Source: DASSUW01 sp963803335
Lineage (GTDB): Bacteria > Actinomycetota > Thermoleophilia > Solirubrobacterales > Solirubrobacteraceae
Direction of reading: 5' to 3'
NCBI GenBank assembly: GCA_963803335.1
Contig: CAWDME010000008.1
Span: forward strand, 62,001-126,000
DNA: 64,000 nt
The first letter of the stretch is position 1; every line of letters begins with the position of its first letter. The position numbers were made by a program, and so were the translations under genes. The notes under the pieces were generated by a model that worked only from the letters and a program-made list of their open reading frames with translations, was not told where the DNA came from and ran no database searches. Shown here one piece after another: positions 47,596-55,890 of this stretch.

Positions 47596-48488
47596 GCCAG
47601 TTCTTCGAGCTCCTGATCAGCGGCCTGTCGCTCGGCTGCATCTACGCGCTCATCGCCATGGGGTTCGTCGTCGTCTTCAAGGCGACGAACGTCGTGAACT
47701 TCGCCCACGCGTCGCTGGTCATGCTGGGCGCTTACCTTGTCGCGCGCTGGCACGACGCGCTCGGCTTCTACGCCGCCCTCGTCCTCGGGGCGCTGACGTG
47801 CGCCGTGGTCGCGGCGCTGCTGGACATCGTGTTCGTGCGCGCGCTGCGCCGCCGCGGCGGCGGGCAGGACACGCTGGCGATCCTCACCATCGCGCTCAAC
47901 GTGCTGCTCGGCACGGCGCTCGCGCGCCAGGTGGGCACGGATCTGCTGCCGTCGGGCGCGCCCTGGGGCTCGGACGTCACGCATCTGCTCGGCGTCACGG
48001 TCCCGCAGGCGCGCATCGCCGCCGCGGTCATCGCGATCGTGCTCATGGTCGTGTTCTGGCTCGCGTTCACGCGGACGGGCTGGGGCGTCGCGATGCGCTC
48101 GGCCGCGTCGGATCCGGAGGCGGCGGCGCTGATGGGCATCCCGCTCGGCCGCGTGGCCTACGGCGCGTGGGCGATCGCCGGGGCGCTGGGGGCGATCGGC
48201 GGCGCCTTCTTCACGAGCTTCCCGGCCGCGGGCGTCAACAACGCGACCGGCCTGCTGGCGCTGACCGCGATCCCCGCGGCCGTGCTCGGCGGGCTCGACT
48301 CCACCGCGGGCGCCGTGGTCGGCGGCCTCACCATCGGCGTGGCGACCACGATGGCGGCCGGCTATCAGGACGACATCGCGTTCCTGGGTCGCGGGCTGTC
48401 GGAGGTGGTGCCGTACATCGCGCTCCTGCTCGTGCTCCTGTGGCGCCCGTCCGGCGTGTTCGGCAGCCGGGAGATCAGCCGTGTCTAG
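47592..48488 (+). CDS. livH: LivH-type ABC transporter permease
   Basis: Inner-membrane permease of 298 aa with about eight helices. Typical LivH start FELLISGLSLGCIYALIAMG followed by FVVVFKATNVVNFAHASLVM (the NFAHG/S motif), the LivH loop GWGVAMRSAASDPEAAALMG with the EAA-like ATPase contact, and AAVLGGLDSTAGAVVGGLTI. It pairs with LivM to form the channel for an amino acid, amide or related compound. Translationally coupled to the fused ATPase upstream (4-bp overlap) and to livM downstream (8-bp overlap). Confidence 0.93.
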   Translation: MSQFFELLISGLSLGCIYALIAMGFVVVFKATNVVNFAHASLVMLGAYLVARWHDALGFYAALVLGALTCAVVAALLDIVFVRALRRRGGGQDTLAILTIALNVLLGTALARQVGTDLLPSGAPWGSDVTHLLGVTVPQARIAAAVIAIVLMVVFWLAFTRTGWGVAMRSAASDPEAAALMGIPLGRVAYGAWAIAGALGAIGGAFFTSFPAAGVNNATGLLALTAIPAAVLGGLDSTAGAVVGGLTIGVATTMAAGYQDDIAFLGRGLSEVVPYIALLLVLLWRPSGVFGSREISRV

Positions 48489-49590
48489 GCGAATGGTCCT
48501 GCGCCTGCTGGCGCTCGCCCTCGTGGCCCTGCTGCTGTGGCTGCCGCTGTACGTCGAGGCGTTCTGGCTGCAGACCGGCCTGTTCGCGATGTCGGCCGCC
48601 ATCGGCGCGATCGGGCTGCAGCTGCTCGTCGGGGTTACCGGTCAGCTCTCGCTCGCCCACGCGTTCTACCTGGCGGTCGGCGCGTACGGCTACTGCTTCC
48701 TGGCGGGCGGCGACCAGCCCGCCGCGCTGCACGCGCCGTCCGGACTCGGCCTGGCGCCGCCGCTGGCGATGGTCGGCGCCGTGCTCATCACCGGCCTGGC
48801 CGGGGCGGTGTTCAGCCCGATCGCCGGCCGCCTGCGCGGCATCTACCTCGGCCTCGCCTCGATCGGCCTCGTGTTCATCGGCCAGCACATCCTGTTCAAC
48901 GCCAAGGGCGTGACCGGCGGCTTCAACGGCCGCGACGCCGAGCCGTTCAGCCTCTTCGGCTTCAGCTTCTCCAACAGCCACCCGGACAACCTCGTGATCT
49001 TCGGGACGCCGTATGGCGGTCTGGAGCGGCTGTGGTACCTCGGCCTGCTGCTGGTCGCCGTGTCGTGGTGGTACGCGCACAACGTCACCCGCTCGCGGCC
49101 CGGCCGCGCGCTGCTGACGATTCGCGACAGCCCGATTGCGGCGGCCGTCATGGGCGTCAACGTGCCCGTCTACCGGGCGGCCGCGTTCACCGTGTCGTCG
49201 ATGTACGCCGGCCTCGCCGGCGTGCTGCTCGCGCTCGCGTTCGGCCGCATCGTGCCCGACTCGTTCGGCTTCCTGCTGTCGATCGACTTCCTCGTGATGA
49301 TCGTCCTCGGCGGGCTGGGCTCCGTCGGAGGCGCGCTCGCGGGTGCGCTGCTCGTCAGCGCGCTGCCGCAGATCTTCGACCACTACAGCGGCAGCCTGCC
49401 GCTGATGGGGAACCCGGGAGGCGGCGGGCTGCAGCCGGACGAGGCAGCGCAGTTCGTGTACGGGGCGGCCGTCGTTGCCGTCCTGATCTTCGCCCCAGAT
49501 GGCCTGTCCGCGCTCGGTCGCCGGCTCGCGGGGCGCCGGCGGCCGGCATCCCCGCTGCTCCGCACCGACTCGAAGGAGAGCACCGCATGA
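48481..49590 (+). CDS. livM: LivM-type ABC transporter permease
   Basis: Inner-membrane permease of 369 aa with about ten helices. Family segments: GLQLLVGVTGQLSLAHAFYL (GQ-SLGHAAF-like), LRGIYLGLASIGLVFIGQHI, RALLTIRDSPIAAAVMGVNV (EAA-type loop contacting the ATPase) and DFLVMIVLGGLGSVGGALAG. GTG start at 48481, 8 bp inside livH. The C-terminal 30 residues are a basic cytoplasmic tail. The substrate-binding protein gene starts in its stop codon (ATGA). It forms a heterodimeric channel with LivH. Confidence 0.93.
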   Translation: MSRRMVLRLLALALVALLLWLPLYVEAFWLQTGLFAMSAAIGAIGLQLLVGVTGQLSLAHAFYLAVGAYGYCFLAGGDQPAALHAPSGLGLAPPLAMVGAVLITGLAGAVFSPIAGRLRGIYLGLASIGLVFIGQHILFNAKGVTGGFNGRDAEPFSLFGFSFSNSHPDNLVIFGTPYGGLERLWYLGLLLVAVSWWYAHNVTRSRPGRALLTIRDSPIAAAVMGVNVPVYRAAAFTVSSMYAGLAGVLLALAFGRIVPDSFGFLLSIDFLVMIVLGGLGSVGGALAGALLVSALPQIFDHYSGSLPLMGNPGGGGLQPDEAAQFVYGAAVVAVLIFAPDGLSALGRRLAGRRRPASPLLRTDSKESTA

Positions 49591-50852
49591 CCCGTTCGCT
49601 CAGGATCGCCGGCAGCTGGCTGGCGGTCGCGCTCGTGGCCGCCGGCCTCGTGGCCTGCGGCAGCAAGGGAACCGAAAGCTCGTCGGACGGGGGTGGCGGC
49701 GACATCAAGGCGGGTCCCGGCGTCACGGCGAGCACGATCAAGCTCGGCGCGCTCACCGACCTGAGCGGCGTGTTCGCGCCGCTCGCCCAGCCGCTCACGC
49801 AGGCCAACCAGCTGTACTGGAAGCAGCAGAACGCCAAGGGCGGCGTCTGCGGCCGCAAGGTCGAGCTCGAGGTCAAGGACCACGGCTACGACCCGCAGAA
49901 GGCGGTCGTGCAGTACCGCGACTTCTCGTCGGGCATCCTCGGCCTGCAGCAGCTGCTCGGCTCGCCCGTCACGGCGGCGCTGCTGCCGACGCTCAAGGAC
50001 GATTCGATGATCTCGCTGCTCTCGGCGTGGCCGTCGTCGTTGCTGCCCAACGAGAACATCATCATCGTCGGCACGACCTACGACGTCGAGATGATCAACG
50101 TGCTCGACTACCTCAAGAGCAAGGGGATGCTCAAGTCCGGCGACGCGATCGGGCACCTGTACTTCGAGGGGGAGTACGGCGAGAACGGGCTGAAGGGGTC
50201 GAAGTACTTCGCCTCCGAGAACGGCATGAAGGTCGTCGAGCAGAAGATCAAGGCGACCGACGAGGACATGTCCGGCCAGGTCGCGGCATTCAAGCGCGCG
50301 GGCGTGAAGGCGATCGCGGTCACCACGGCGCCGACCCAGCTCGCGTCGGTCGCCGGCATCGCGGCGTCACAGGGCATGAAGGTGCCGATCGTCGGCAACA
50401 ACCCGACGTACGACCCGGCGCTGTTGAAGTCGCCGGCCGCGGCTGCGGTGAAGGCCAACGCGTACATCTCGGCCTCGATCGCCCCGTGGACGCTCGACAA
50501 GCCCGGCGTCCAGTCGGTCAGCAAGCAGTTCCAGGCCGCCTATCCCAAGTCGGTGCCTAAGGCCTCCGTGCAGTTCGGCTGGGCGCAGGCCCAGGTGATG
50601 TACGAGATCCTCAACAAGGCCTGCGAGAACAAGGACCTCACGCGCGCCGGCCTCGTCAAGGCCGCGCACGAGCTGTCGGGGATCGACACCGGCGGCCTGA
50701 TCGCCGGGCCGCTGGACTACACCAAGGCCGGGCAGCCGCCGACACGCACCGTCTACATCGCGCGGCCGGCCGACGTGCCCGGCGGCCTGAAGGCGCTCCC
50801 GGGCACGTTCGAGTCCGACACGGCGAAGTCCTACGACGTGGCGGGCAGCTGA
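49587..50852 (+). CDS. Branched-chain-amino-acid-type ABC substrate-binding lipoprotein
   Basis: 421-aa exported binding protein (Peripla_BP_6 type). Lipoprotein signal: RIAGSWLAVALVAAGLVACG with Cys about residue 24, then a Ser/Gly/Asp-rich linker. Mature start IKLGALTDLSGVFAPLAQPL is the family's typical first strand; later GHLYFEGEYGENGLKGSKYF and VAAFKRAGVKAIAVTTAPTQ form the second lobe. The ligand may be an amino acid, amide, urea or aromatic compound; the pocket does not tell. AAGGAG lies upstream. Last gene of the four-gene importer; a strong hairpin follows. Confidence 0.93.
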   Translation: MTRSLRIAGSWLAVALVAAGLVACGSKGTESSSDGGGGDIKAGPGVTASTIKLGALTDLSGVFAPLAQPLTQANQLYWKQQNAKGGVCGRKVELEVKDHGYDPQKAVVQYRDFSSGILGLQQLLGSPVTAALLPTLKDDSMISLLSAWPSSLLPNENIIIVGTTYDVEMINVLDYLKSKGMLKSGDAIGHLYFEGEYGENGLKGSKYFASENGMKVVEQKIKATDEDMSGQVAAFKRAGVKAIAVTTAPTQLASVAGIAASQGMKVPIVGNNPTYDPALLKSPAAAAVKANAYISASIAPWTLDKPGVQSVSKQFQAAYPKSVPKASVQFGWAQAQVMYEILNKACENKDLTRAGLVKAAHELSGIDTGGLIAGPLDYTKAGQPPTRTVYIARPADVPGGLKALPGTFESDTAKSYDVAGS

Positions 50853-50858
50853 GAGCTG

Positions 50859-50895
50859 CGGCCGGCCGGAGGCCGCGACGCGCTCCGGCCGGCCG
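50859..50895. terminator. 13-bp-stem terminator after ABC importer operon
   Basis: Perfect arms CGGCCGGCCGGAG (50859-50871) and CTCCGGCCGGCCG (50883-50895) with an 11-nt loop, 6 bp after the binding-protein stop and 8 bp from the stop of the convergent gene at 50904. Likely bidirectional. Confidence 0.82.
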
Positions 50896-50903
50896 TTGCT
50901 GGT

Positions 50904-51422
50904 CTACCGCTTGTGCCCGTGGTGCTTGTGGTTGCTGGAGTCGAGGCTCAGCGTGTAGATCGTTCTCGTCTCGCTGACGTCGCGGATCCTCGCTTCGCCG
51001 CCGGCACCGCGGAAGGCACCCGTGCCGCCGGTGATCGCGACGGTGAACGGGCCGGGGTCGTCCTCGCCCTGGACCTCGATCAGCCCCTGCAGGGTGATCT
51101 GCCCGCGCCGCAGGCTCAGCGTGGCGACGCAGTGGAACGTCATCACGTCGTACGGCGGCGTGACCTGCGTGACCGTGCAGACAACGCCGCTCTCGCCGAC
51201 GTCGTTGCCGCGACGCGAGAGCGACTCCGAGATCACGAGCTCGTCGCCCAGCGAAGGCCCCGGCGCGCCGAGATCGAGGAACTCGGACTGGATCTGAGTG
51301 GCGACAAGCCGCAGCTTCGTCTTCCCCTTTCCGTGCGCCTGGGCGAGCGTCGAGCCGAACATCAGCATCCCGAGCGCGACGACCGCCAGCACTGCCCCAC
51401 GGACCGCGAACTTGGTTCGCAC
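50904..51422 (-). CDS. Secreted small beta-barrel (AOC/dirigent-like) protein
   Basis: 172-aa exported protein. Signal peptide FAVRGAVLAVVALGMLMFGS ending near AQA. The mature part has the strand pattern of dirigent/allene-oxide-cyclase-like barrels: KLRLVATQIQSEFLDLG, GDELVISESLSRRGNDVGES, VVCTVTQVTPPYDVMTFHCV (two Cys), and the typical end PFTVAITGGTGAFRGAGGEA. The actinobacterial relatives are of unknown function. The C-terminus is His/Lys-rich (NHKHHGHKR), possibly metal-binding. GTG start at 51422 with AGGAGG 8 nt upstream. It stands alone between an importer and a glycosidase-like gene. Confidence 0.75.
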   Translation of the reverse strand: MRTKFAVRGAVLAVVALGMLMFGSTLAQAHGKGKTKLRLVATQIQSEFLDLGAPGPSLGDELVISESLSRRGNDVGESGVVCTVTQVTPPYDVMTFHCVATLSLRRGQITLQGLIEVQGEDDPGPFTVAITGGTGAFRGAGGEARIRDVSETRTIYTLSLDSSNHKHHGHKR

Positions 51423-51700
51423 GTCTCTCGCCTCCTCTTCAGGATCAACGGTGTGAAGACCGCGGCGGCGGAGGCGGAGCGCGGATCGAGAGTCGTGAGA
51501 TGCCCGCCATGGCACACAAAAACCGGGCGGGTGTCGGGGCACCGGCTTCCCGCCCTCTGGCGTTCCCGACGCTAGACCGAGATGTTCACCCGGTCAAAAC
51601 CACTGTCTGGTTCGCGACCTGTGCATCGTCTGGACCCTGACCTCGGCGCTCGTCCGCGCTTGCGCTGACGCCGTCGCCGCGGTCGGATTCCCAGATCGAG
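51423..51700. other. Divergent intergenic region
   Basis: 278 bp between two secreted-protein genes. It carries the Shine-Dalgarno sequence of the left gene near its left end. I saw no RNA gene and no convincing coding frame; promoters for both genes should lie here but were not localised. Confidence 0.5.
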
Positions 51701-52642
51701 ATGTGCTCTCGTTCGCGAGTTGCGGCGGTACTGGCTGTCGTCGCTGCGCTCCTGGCCGTCCCGCGACCGGCCGAGGCGATGTACCGCATCGGAATCGGCG
51801 AGCAGGACCCGGTGATGTTCAGCAGCCCGGCGTGGCTGAGCCTCGGCCTCACGCACGTTCGCTACATCGTGGCCTGGGACTGGGACAGGACCGCCCAGCA
51901 GGCCGAGGTGGCGGAGTTCATGAACGCCGCCCGGGCGCAGCACCAGTCCGTGCTGGTGACGTTCGGCGCGCACCGGGGCTGCTTCGCGGGCGGGCGCTAC
52001 TCCCGCAGCCGCACCTGCCGCGCGCCGAGCGCGCGGGCCTATCGCCGGGCGTTCCGGCGGTTCGACGATCGCTACCCGTGGGTGCGCACCTACGCGGCCT
52101 GGAACGAGGTCAATCACATCTCGCAACCGACGTTCACCGCTCCGCGCCTCGCGGTCCGCTACTACCGGGTGCTGCGCGCCGAGCGCCGTCGCCGCCACTT
52201 CCGCCTGATCGCCGCCGACGTGCTGGACACGTCGAACCTGCAGCGGTACCTCCGCGCGTTCCTCCGGCTGGCCCCGGGCCGGCCGCGGTTGTGGGGACTG
52301 CACAACTACCAGGACGTCAACCGCGGCACGTCAGGCGGCACGCGCCAGATGCTGGAGACCGTGCCGGGCAGGGTGTGGTTGACGGAGACGGGCGGGATCG
52401 TGAAGTTCGGCCCGCAGTTTCCCTACTCGGAGGCGCGCGCCGCTCGCCGCACGCGCTGGATGTTCCGGCTCGCCGACCGCTACGACACCCGGCGCCGCGG
52501 CACGCGCTCGATCATCACGCACCTGTTCGTCTACCGGTGGCGCGGCGGCGACCCGCGCCTGGACGCCGGGCTGGTGAACGAGGACGGGACGCCCCGCCCG
52601 GCGTTCTACGTGGTCCGGAGGTTCGTGCGCTCGAACCGCTGA
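51701..52642 (+). CDS. Secreted glycoside-hydrolase-like TIM-barrel protein
   Basis: 313-aa exported protein with signal peptide RVAAVLAVVAALLAVPRPAE. The mature part looks like a clan GH-A barrel: LGLTHVRYIVAWDWDRTAQQ, SVLVTFGAHRG, VRTYAAWNEVNHISQPTFTA (Asn-Glu acid/base at the end of strand 4), WGLHNYQDVNRG and RVWLTETGGIVKFGP (nucleophile Glu at the end of strand 7), ITHLFVYRWRGGDPRLDAGL. Both catalytic Glu are present, so activity on a glycan is plausible; the family (GH39/GH5-like) is unresolved. Arg-rich composition is typical of the host. Single gene. Confidence 0.75.
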   Translation: MCSRSRVAAVLAVVAALLAVPRPAEAMYRIGIGEQDPVMFSSPAWLSLGLTHVRYIVAWDWDRTAQQAEVAEFMNAARAQHQSVLVTFGAHRGCFAGGRYSRSRTCRAPSARAYRRAFRRFDDRYPWVRTYAAWNEVNHISQPTFTAPRLAVRYYRVLRAERRRRHFRLIAADVLDTSNLQRYLRAFLRLAPGRPRLWGLHNYQDVNRGTSGGTRQMLETVPGRVWLTETGGIVKFGPQFPYSEARAARRTRWMFRLADRYDTRRRGTRSIITHLFVYRWRGGDPRLDAGLVNEDGTPRPAFYVVRRFVRSNR

Positions 52643-52842
52643 TCCGACCGACCCGTCCTCACCGCTAGACTTGACCTACAAGGCACTTCCCCGCTCGTGC
52701 GCAAGCGACTTCGCGTAGAGCAGCGGACGGCGACACGCCGACCGGCCACCTCACGGAGGGTTTCCTCTCCAGCGACAGAAGCGCCTTCCTCCTATCGAGT
52801 GCGGATGCCGTGCCCGGTGTCCGCGCTCCGGAAGGTCCCGAG

Positions 52843-53055
52843 ATGCGCGAACGTCATTTCCCGCGAGTATGCCGGTCCTGCAGTGCGCCGATGGCGCGCC
52901 AGGAGGACACCTGCTGGCGTTGCGGCACCCGCTGGACGTCCGAGGATGCGCCGCGAACGACACTGAGGGTGATCGCCGGCGGAGCCTCCGACGCCGACCG
53001 CTGGACCAACGAGGGCGGCAGCGTCGCCGCCGAGGCGGCCCTCCCCGTGCCCTGA
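52843..53055 (+). CDS. Small zinc-ribbon protein
   Basis: 70-aa protein with a double CxxC knuckle: RVCRSCSAPMARQEDTCWRC then GTRW (Cys-x2-Cys-x11-Cys-x2-Cys), a typical zinc ribbon. The tail (TTLRVIAGGASDADRWTNEG) is acidic and probably disordered. The ATG at 52843 has GGAAGG 7 nt upstream; an in-frame GTG at 52810 would add 11 residues but has no such signal. Function unknown. About 200 bp without a recognisable gene precede it. Confidence 0.6.
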   Translation: MRERHFPRVCRSCSAPMARQEDTCWRCGTRWTSEDAPRTTLRVIAGGASDADRWTNEGGSVAAEAALPVP

Positions 53056-53076
53056 GCCGGGCGCGAGCCTGGATGC

Positions 53077-53511
53077 TCAGCAGGGACGCGATGCGTCGGG
53101 CGACAGCGCGGCGCGGAGCGCTTCGGCGCAGAGCTCTTCGAGGGGCGTCAGCAGGCCGCGGACGAGCGCGAGTGGCTCGCGATCCTCCTCGCGGATCCAC
53201 TCGCCCTCGTCGCGGGTCTCGATGAACCGCGCGACGGAGTCGCGGAGGGCTGTCAACCGGGCGGGACGTAGCACCAGAGTCCGCATCCCGGGCTGCGGGT
53301 CCTGACCGGCGAGGTCGTCGGCGAGGGCCGTCAGCTCGCGCAGCTCGAGCACGTCGTCCACTGACATCTCCACATGCCGGAACCGCTCGGCGGCCATTGC
53401 GGCCACGGCGTGCGCCGCCGCCGCGATCTCCTCCCCGCCGAGGTCGAAGCACGCCAGCACGATCGGCTCGCCCTCGAGGTCACGCGTGATGTCGATGCGT
53501 GGGTGCAACAT
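53077..53511 (-). CDS. Hypothetical cytoplasmic protein
   Basis: 144-aa protein of unknown function. It starts with a beta hairpin (PRIDITRDLEGEPIVLACFD), then a helix (EEIAAAAHAVAAMAAERFRH) followed by MSVDDVLELRELTALADDLA, then TLVLRPARLTALRDSVARFI and LTPLEELCAEALRAALS. The alternation of strand and amphipathic helices suggests a small alpha/beta fold. The start at 53511 lies 10 nt after a minus-strand TATGGT; a second ATG at 53526 adds five residues. It is divergent from the metallophosphoesterase gene and may be co-regulated with it. Confidence 0.6.
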   Translation of the reverse strand: MLHPRIDITRDLEGEPIVLACFDLGGEEIAAAAHAVAAMAAERFRHVEMSVDDVLELRELTALADDLAGQDPQPGMRTLVLRPARLTALRDSVARFIETRDEGEWIREEDREPLALVRGLLTPLEELCAEALRAALSPDASRPC

Positions 53512-53561
53512 CGCTCGACTCACCATACGCCCCGGCGGCCACCGGCGATACTGGTTGCGTC

Positions 53562-54653
53562 ATGCGGATCGTCCAGATGTCCGACCTACACGTCGGTGAG
53601 GGCCTGTTCCGGCCCGACCTGCTGCGCGCTGCGATCAACGAGACCAATGAGTTAGCACCGGACCTCGTGGTGGTCGCGGGTGATCTGACGATGGAGGGCT
53701 ATCGCGGCGAGTTCGAGCGCTGCCGGGAGTTCCTGGCCGAGCTCGCGTGTCGCAATGTCGTGGTGACGATGGGCAACCATGACGCCCGTAACGTCGGGTA
53801 TCGCCACTTCGAGGACTTGTTCGGTGCGCGCGACTCGATCACCACGGTGCCGGTTGCCGAGGGTCGCGCCAGGGTGGTGGCCATCGACTCGACCAAGCCC
53901 GACGTCGATGAGGGCGAGGTCGGGCGCGAGCACTACGGCTGGCTCGACGCTGCGCTCCGTGGCTGGACCGACGGACCCCGGATCGTCGTGATCCATCACC
54001 ACATCATGGCCGTCCCCGGCACCGGCCGCGACGTCAACAACCTGCGCGACGCCGGCGACGTGATGGCGATCCTGCGCGAGCTCGAGGTCGACCTCGTGCT
54101 GTCCGGCCACCGCCACGTGCCCTACGTCTGGAGCATCTCGGGCGTTCGCGTGGTGCACTCGGGGACGGTCTCGACCCTGCGCGTGCGCGGCACCATGCCG
54201 CCGTCCTACAACGTGATCGAGATCGATGCGGACGAGGTCCGCATCGCCATGCGGCAGCCGGGGCTGGGCGTGCAAGGCGAGGAGCCGCTGGCCCACTTCG
54301 CCCGCCGGCCCGTCACTACCAGTGAGCTCCATCCACGGCTCGAGCGCTTCGTCCGCTATGACGCGCAGCCGCTCGCCGACACCGGGCAGCGCGACGAACC
54401 CACCGTTGCACGAGCGCCGGAGCCGCCGCCGCCGGGCCCGGTCGCCGCCGCCCGTGAGCGCGGGCCGACGATCGTGGCCGTGCTCGAGGGCGGACCGCTC
54501 GCGGGGCGGCGCATCGACGTCGAGGTCGTGGAAGGTCGCCCGCCGAAGACGATCGACGTGGACGCCGACGACGGCAGCACGTGCCGCTACGGCCTCTCCG
54601 AGTGGATGCAGGCCGGCCCGAACGCCGCGTACGCCTTCTTGGACCGCGTCTAG
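53562..54653 (+). CDS. Metallophosphoesterase (class III cyclic-nucleotide phosphodiesterase-like)
   Basis: Calcineurin-like phosphoesterase of 363 aa. All five motifs are visible: RIVQMSDLHVGEG (DxH), VVVAGDLTMEGYRGEF (GDxx), VVTMGNHDARNVGYRHF (GNHD), RIVVIHHHIMAVPG (HH) and VDLVLSGHRHVPYVWS (GHxH), covering residues 1-250. They bind a dimetal centre; related enzymes hydrolyse cyclic nucleotides or phospholipids. After a Pro-rich linker (RAPEPPPPGPVAAARERG) an extra domain of about 65 residues (IVAVLEGGPLAGRRIDVEVV) follows, not part of the usual fold. ATG 9 nt after GATACT. Confidence 0.9.
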   Translation: MRIVQMSDLHVGEGLFRPDLLRAAINETNELAPDLVVVAGDLTMEGYRGEFERCREFLAELACRNVVVTMGNHDARNVGYRHFEDLFGARDSITTVPVAEGRARVVAIDSTKPDVDEGEVGREHYGWLDAALRGWTDGPRIVVIHHHIMAVPGTGRDVNNLRDAGDVMAILRELEVDLVLSGHRHVPYVWSISGVRVVHSGTVSTLRVRGTMPPSYNVIEIDADEVRIAMRQPGLGVQGEEPLAHFARRPVTTSELHPRLERFVRYDAQPLADTGQRDEPTVARAPEPPPPGPVAAARERGPTIVAVLEGGPLAGRRIDVEVVEGRPPKTIDVDADDGSTCRYGLSEWMQAGPNAAYAFLDRV

Positions 54654-54679
54654 CCTCGCGCGTGGACTATCCTGGCCGC

Positions 54680-54991
54680 GTGGCCGCGACGACCCCGGGC
54701 GACGGCGAAGGCCGACCCGACCCAGAGCGTGAAGCTCGGCGCGCGGCGCGGGAAGAGCAGCGAGCCGGAGCGGAGCAGCGGCCGGGCGTGATGATCCCGA
54801 GCCGTCGCCAGCGGCTGCCGCTCGAGGCGCCGCTGATGCGGGTTGTGGCCACCGCCGGGATCATCGGGATCGGCGTGGTCATCGCGGCGATCATGACCTC
54901 GCAGGATTCCCAGGGCTGGCTGATCGGTCTGGTGGTGTCGATCGTGTCGGTGGCGCTGGCCGCCATCCTCTGGTCCTCGCGACGCCTCTAG
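54680..54991 (+). CDS. Small two-helix membrane protein
   Basis: 103-aa protein: a strongly charged N-terminal half (ERERARR-type, with EREARRAAREEQRAGAEQRP) predicted as coiled coil or disordered, then two transmembrane helices (VVATAGIIGIGVVIAAIMTS and WLIGLVVSIVSVALAAILWS). The GTG at 54680 follows TATCCT (54668-54673) by 6 nt, so leaderless initiation is likely; a GTG at 54662 would be upstream of that -10. Function unknown. It lies between a phosphoesterase and the convergent RsbW-like gene pair. Confidence 0.6.
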   Translation: MAATTPGDGEGRPDPEREARRAAREEQRAGAEQRPGVMIPSRRQRLPLEAPLMRVVATAGIIGIGVVIAAIMTSQDSQGWLIGLVVSIVSVALAAILWSSRRL

Positions 54992-54996
54992 CTCGG

Positions 54997-55263
54997 TCAC
55001 ACGCGGGCGGGCGCGTCTTCGACTCCGAGGTTCACCCCGGGCCCGAGGAGCTCCGACGCTGTACCGTGCTTCCCGTTGCGCTCCTCGTAGCTCGAGAGCG
55101 CGACGGCGACGTCTCCGCGGTCGGTTCCGATCACGGCCGCGACGGCATCGGACATGCGGCAGCGCCCTAGCCGGCGATACGGCAACTCGACGTCATAGAC
55201 ACGTCCAAGTGGGCCGCCGGCCGTTCGCTGGACTTCGTCGATCTGGCTCGCGGTGAACGGCAT
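54997..55263 (-). CDS. Small hypothetical protein
   Basis: 88-aa cytoplasmic protein of unknown function. It begins MPFTASQIDEVQRTAGGPLG and has a central RVYDVELPYRRLGRCRMSDA with one Cys, ending with an acidic/Gly-rich tail. It follows the RsbW-like ATPase by 3 bp on the same strand and is probably co-translated, which makes it a candidate partner or antagonist of that ATPase. No STAS-domain features (anti-anti-sigma factors are longer and carry a conserved DSSG), so it is not a standard RsbV. Confidence 0.55.
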   Translation of the reverse strand: MPFTASQIDEVQRTAGGPLGRVYDVELPYRRLGRCRMSDAVAAVIGTDRGDVAVALSSYEERNGKHGTASELLGPGVNLGVEDAPARV

Positions 55264-55266
55264 GGC

Positions 55267-55890
55267 TCAGGCGCGTCCCATCTCGAACCAGACGTTGGTA
55301 CCGCCGTTTCGCCGCACACCCCAGCTGACAGTGAGGCGGTCGACGAGGTCGAGGCCGAACCCGCCACCGCGGGACCGGGGGTCCGGCGGTCTTGCGCTGA
55401 CGGCGCCGGCGGTGCCCCGATTCACGATCTCGAGCCGCACGCTGTCGGCCGCGAGGTAGACGCGGAGGAGCACCGTGTCGCCGTCGCGGAGCTCGCCGTG
55501 CCGCAGGCTGTTGGTCACGACCTCGCTGACGAGCAGTTGGGCGTCGAAGAGGATCTGTTGCGACACCAGTCCGGTCAGGCAGTGGGCGACCACCATCCTG
55601 GCTGCGCCGGGTGCGCTGGAGCCGGTCGGAAGGGCGATCTCGGTGAGCATGCCGAACTGACGGATCGGCGCGTGGTCTCCCCGGCGGCTCCGGGTCGCGG
55701 GCTGGAGCCCGGAGATCTCGGCGCGGAGCTCGTGGTTCTCTGCCTTCAGGGCGGCGGCGCCGCGGCGCAACCTGCCCAGAGCGACGGTCAGCCCTTCGAT
55801 CACGGGGTCCTGCTCGCGGTCGGGAGGAGCGACCGGCGCGGCGCGGCTGGGCGGCGCTCCGCCGTTCGAGCTCTTATCGGTTGCGGACAT
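55267..55890 (-). CDS. RsbW/SpoIIAB-like HATPase (anti-sigma kinase type)
   Basis: 207-aa protein with an N-terminal acidic/disordered part and coiled coil (LRRGAAALKAENHELRAEIS) and a C-terminal GHKL ATP-binding domain (about 75-207): FDAQLLVSEVVTNSLRHGEL (N-box), VRLEIVNRGTAGA (G1-like, with Asn in place of the usual Asp of DxGxG), FGLDLVDRLTVSWGVRRNGG (G2) and TNVWFEMG. Such single-domain ATPases act as anti-sigma factors or serine kinases in stress signalling. No sigma factor lies in the window. GGGAGGG precedes the ATG. A small unknown gene follows 3 bp later. Confidence 0.85.
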   Translation of the reverse strand: MSATDKSSNGGAPPSRAAPVAPPDREQDPVIEGLTVALGRLRRGAAALKAENHELRAEISGLQPATRSRRGDHAPIRQFGMLTEIALPTGSSAPGAARMVVAHCLTGLVSQQILFDAQLLVSEVVTNSLRHGELRDGDTVLLRVYLAADSVRLEIVNRGTAGAVSARPPDPRSRGGGFGLDLVDRLTVSWGVRRNGGTNVWFEMGRA

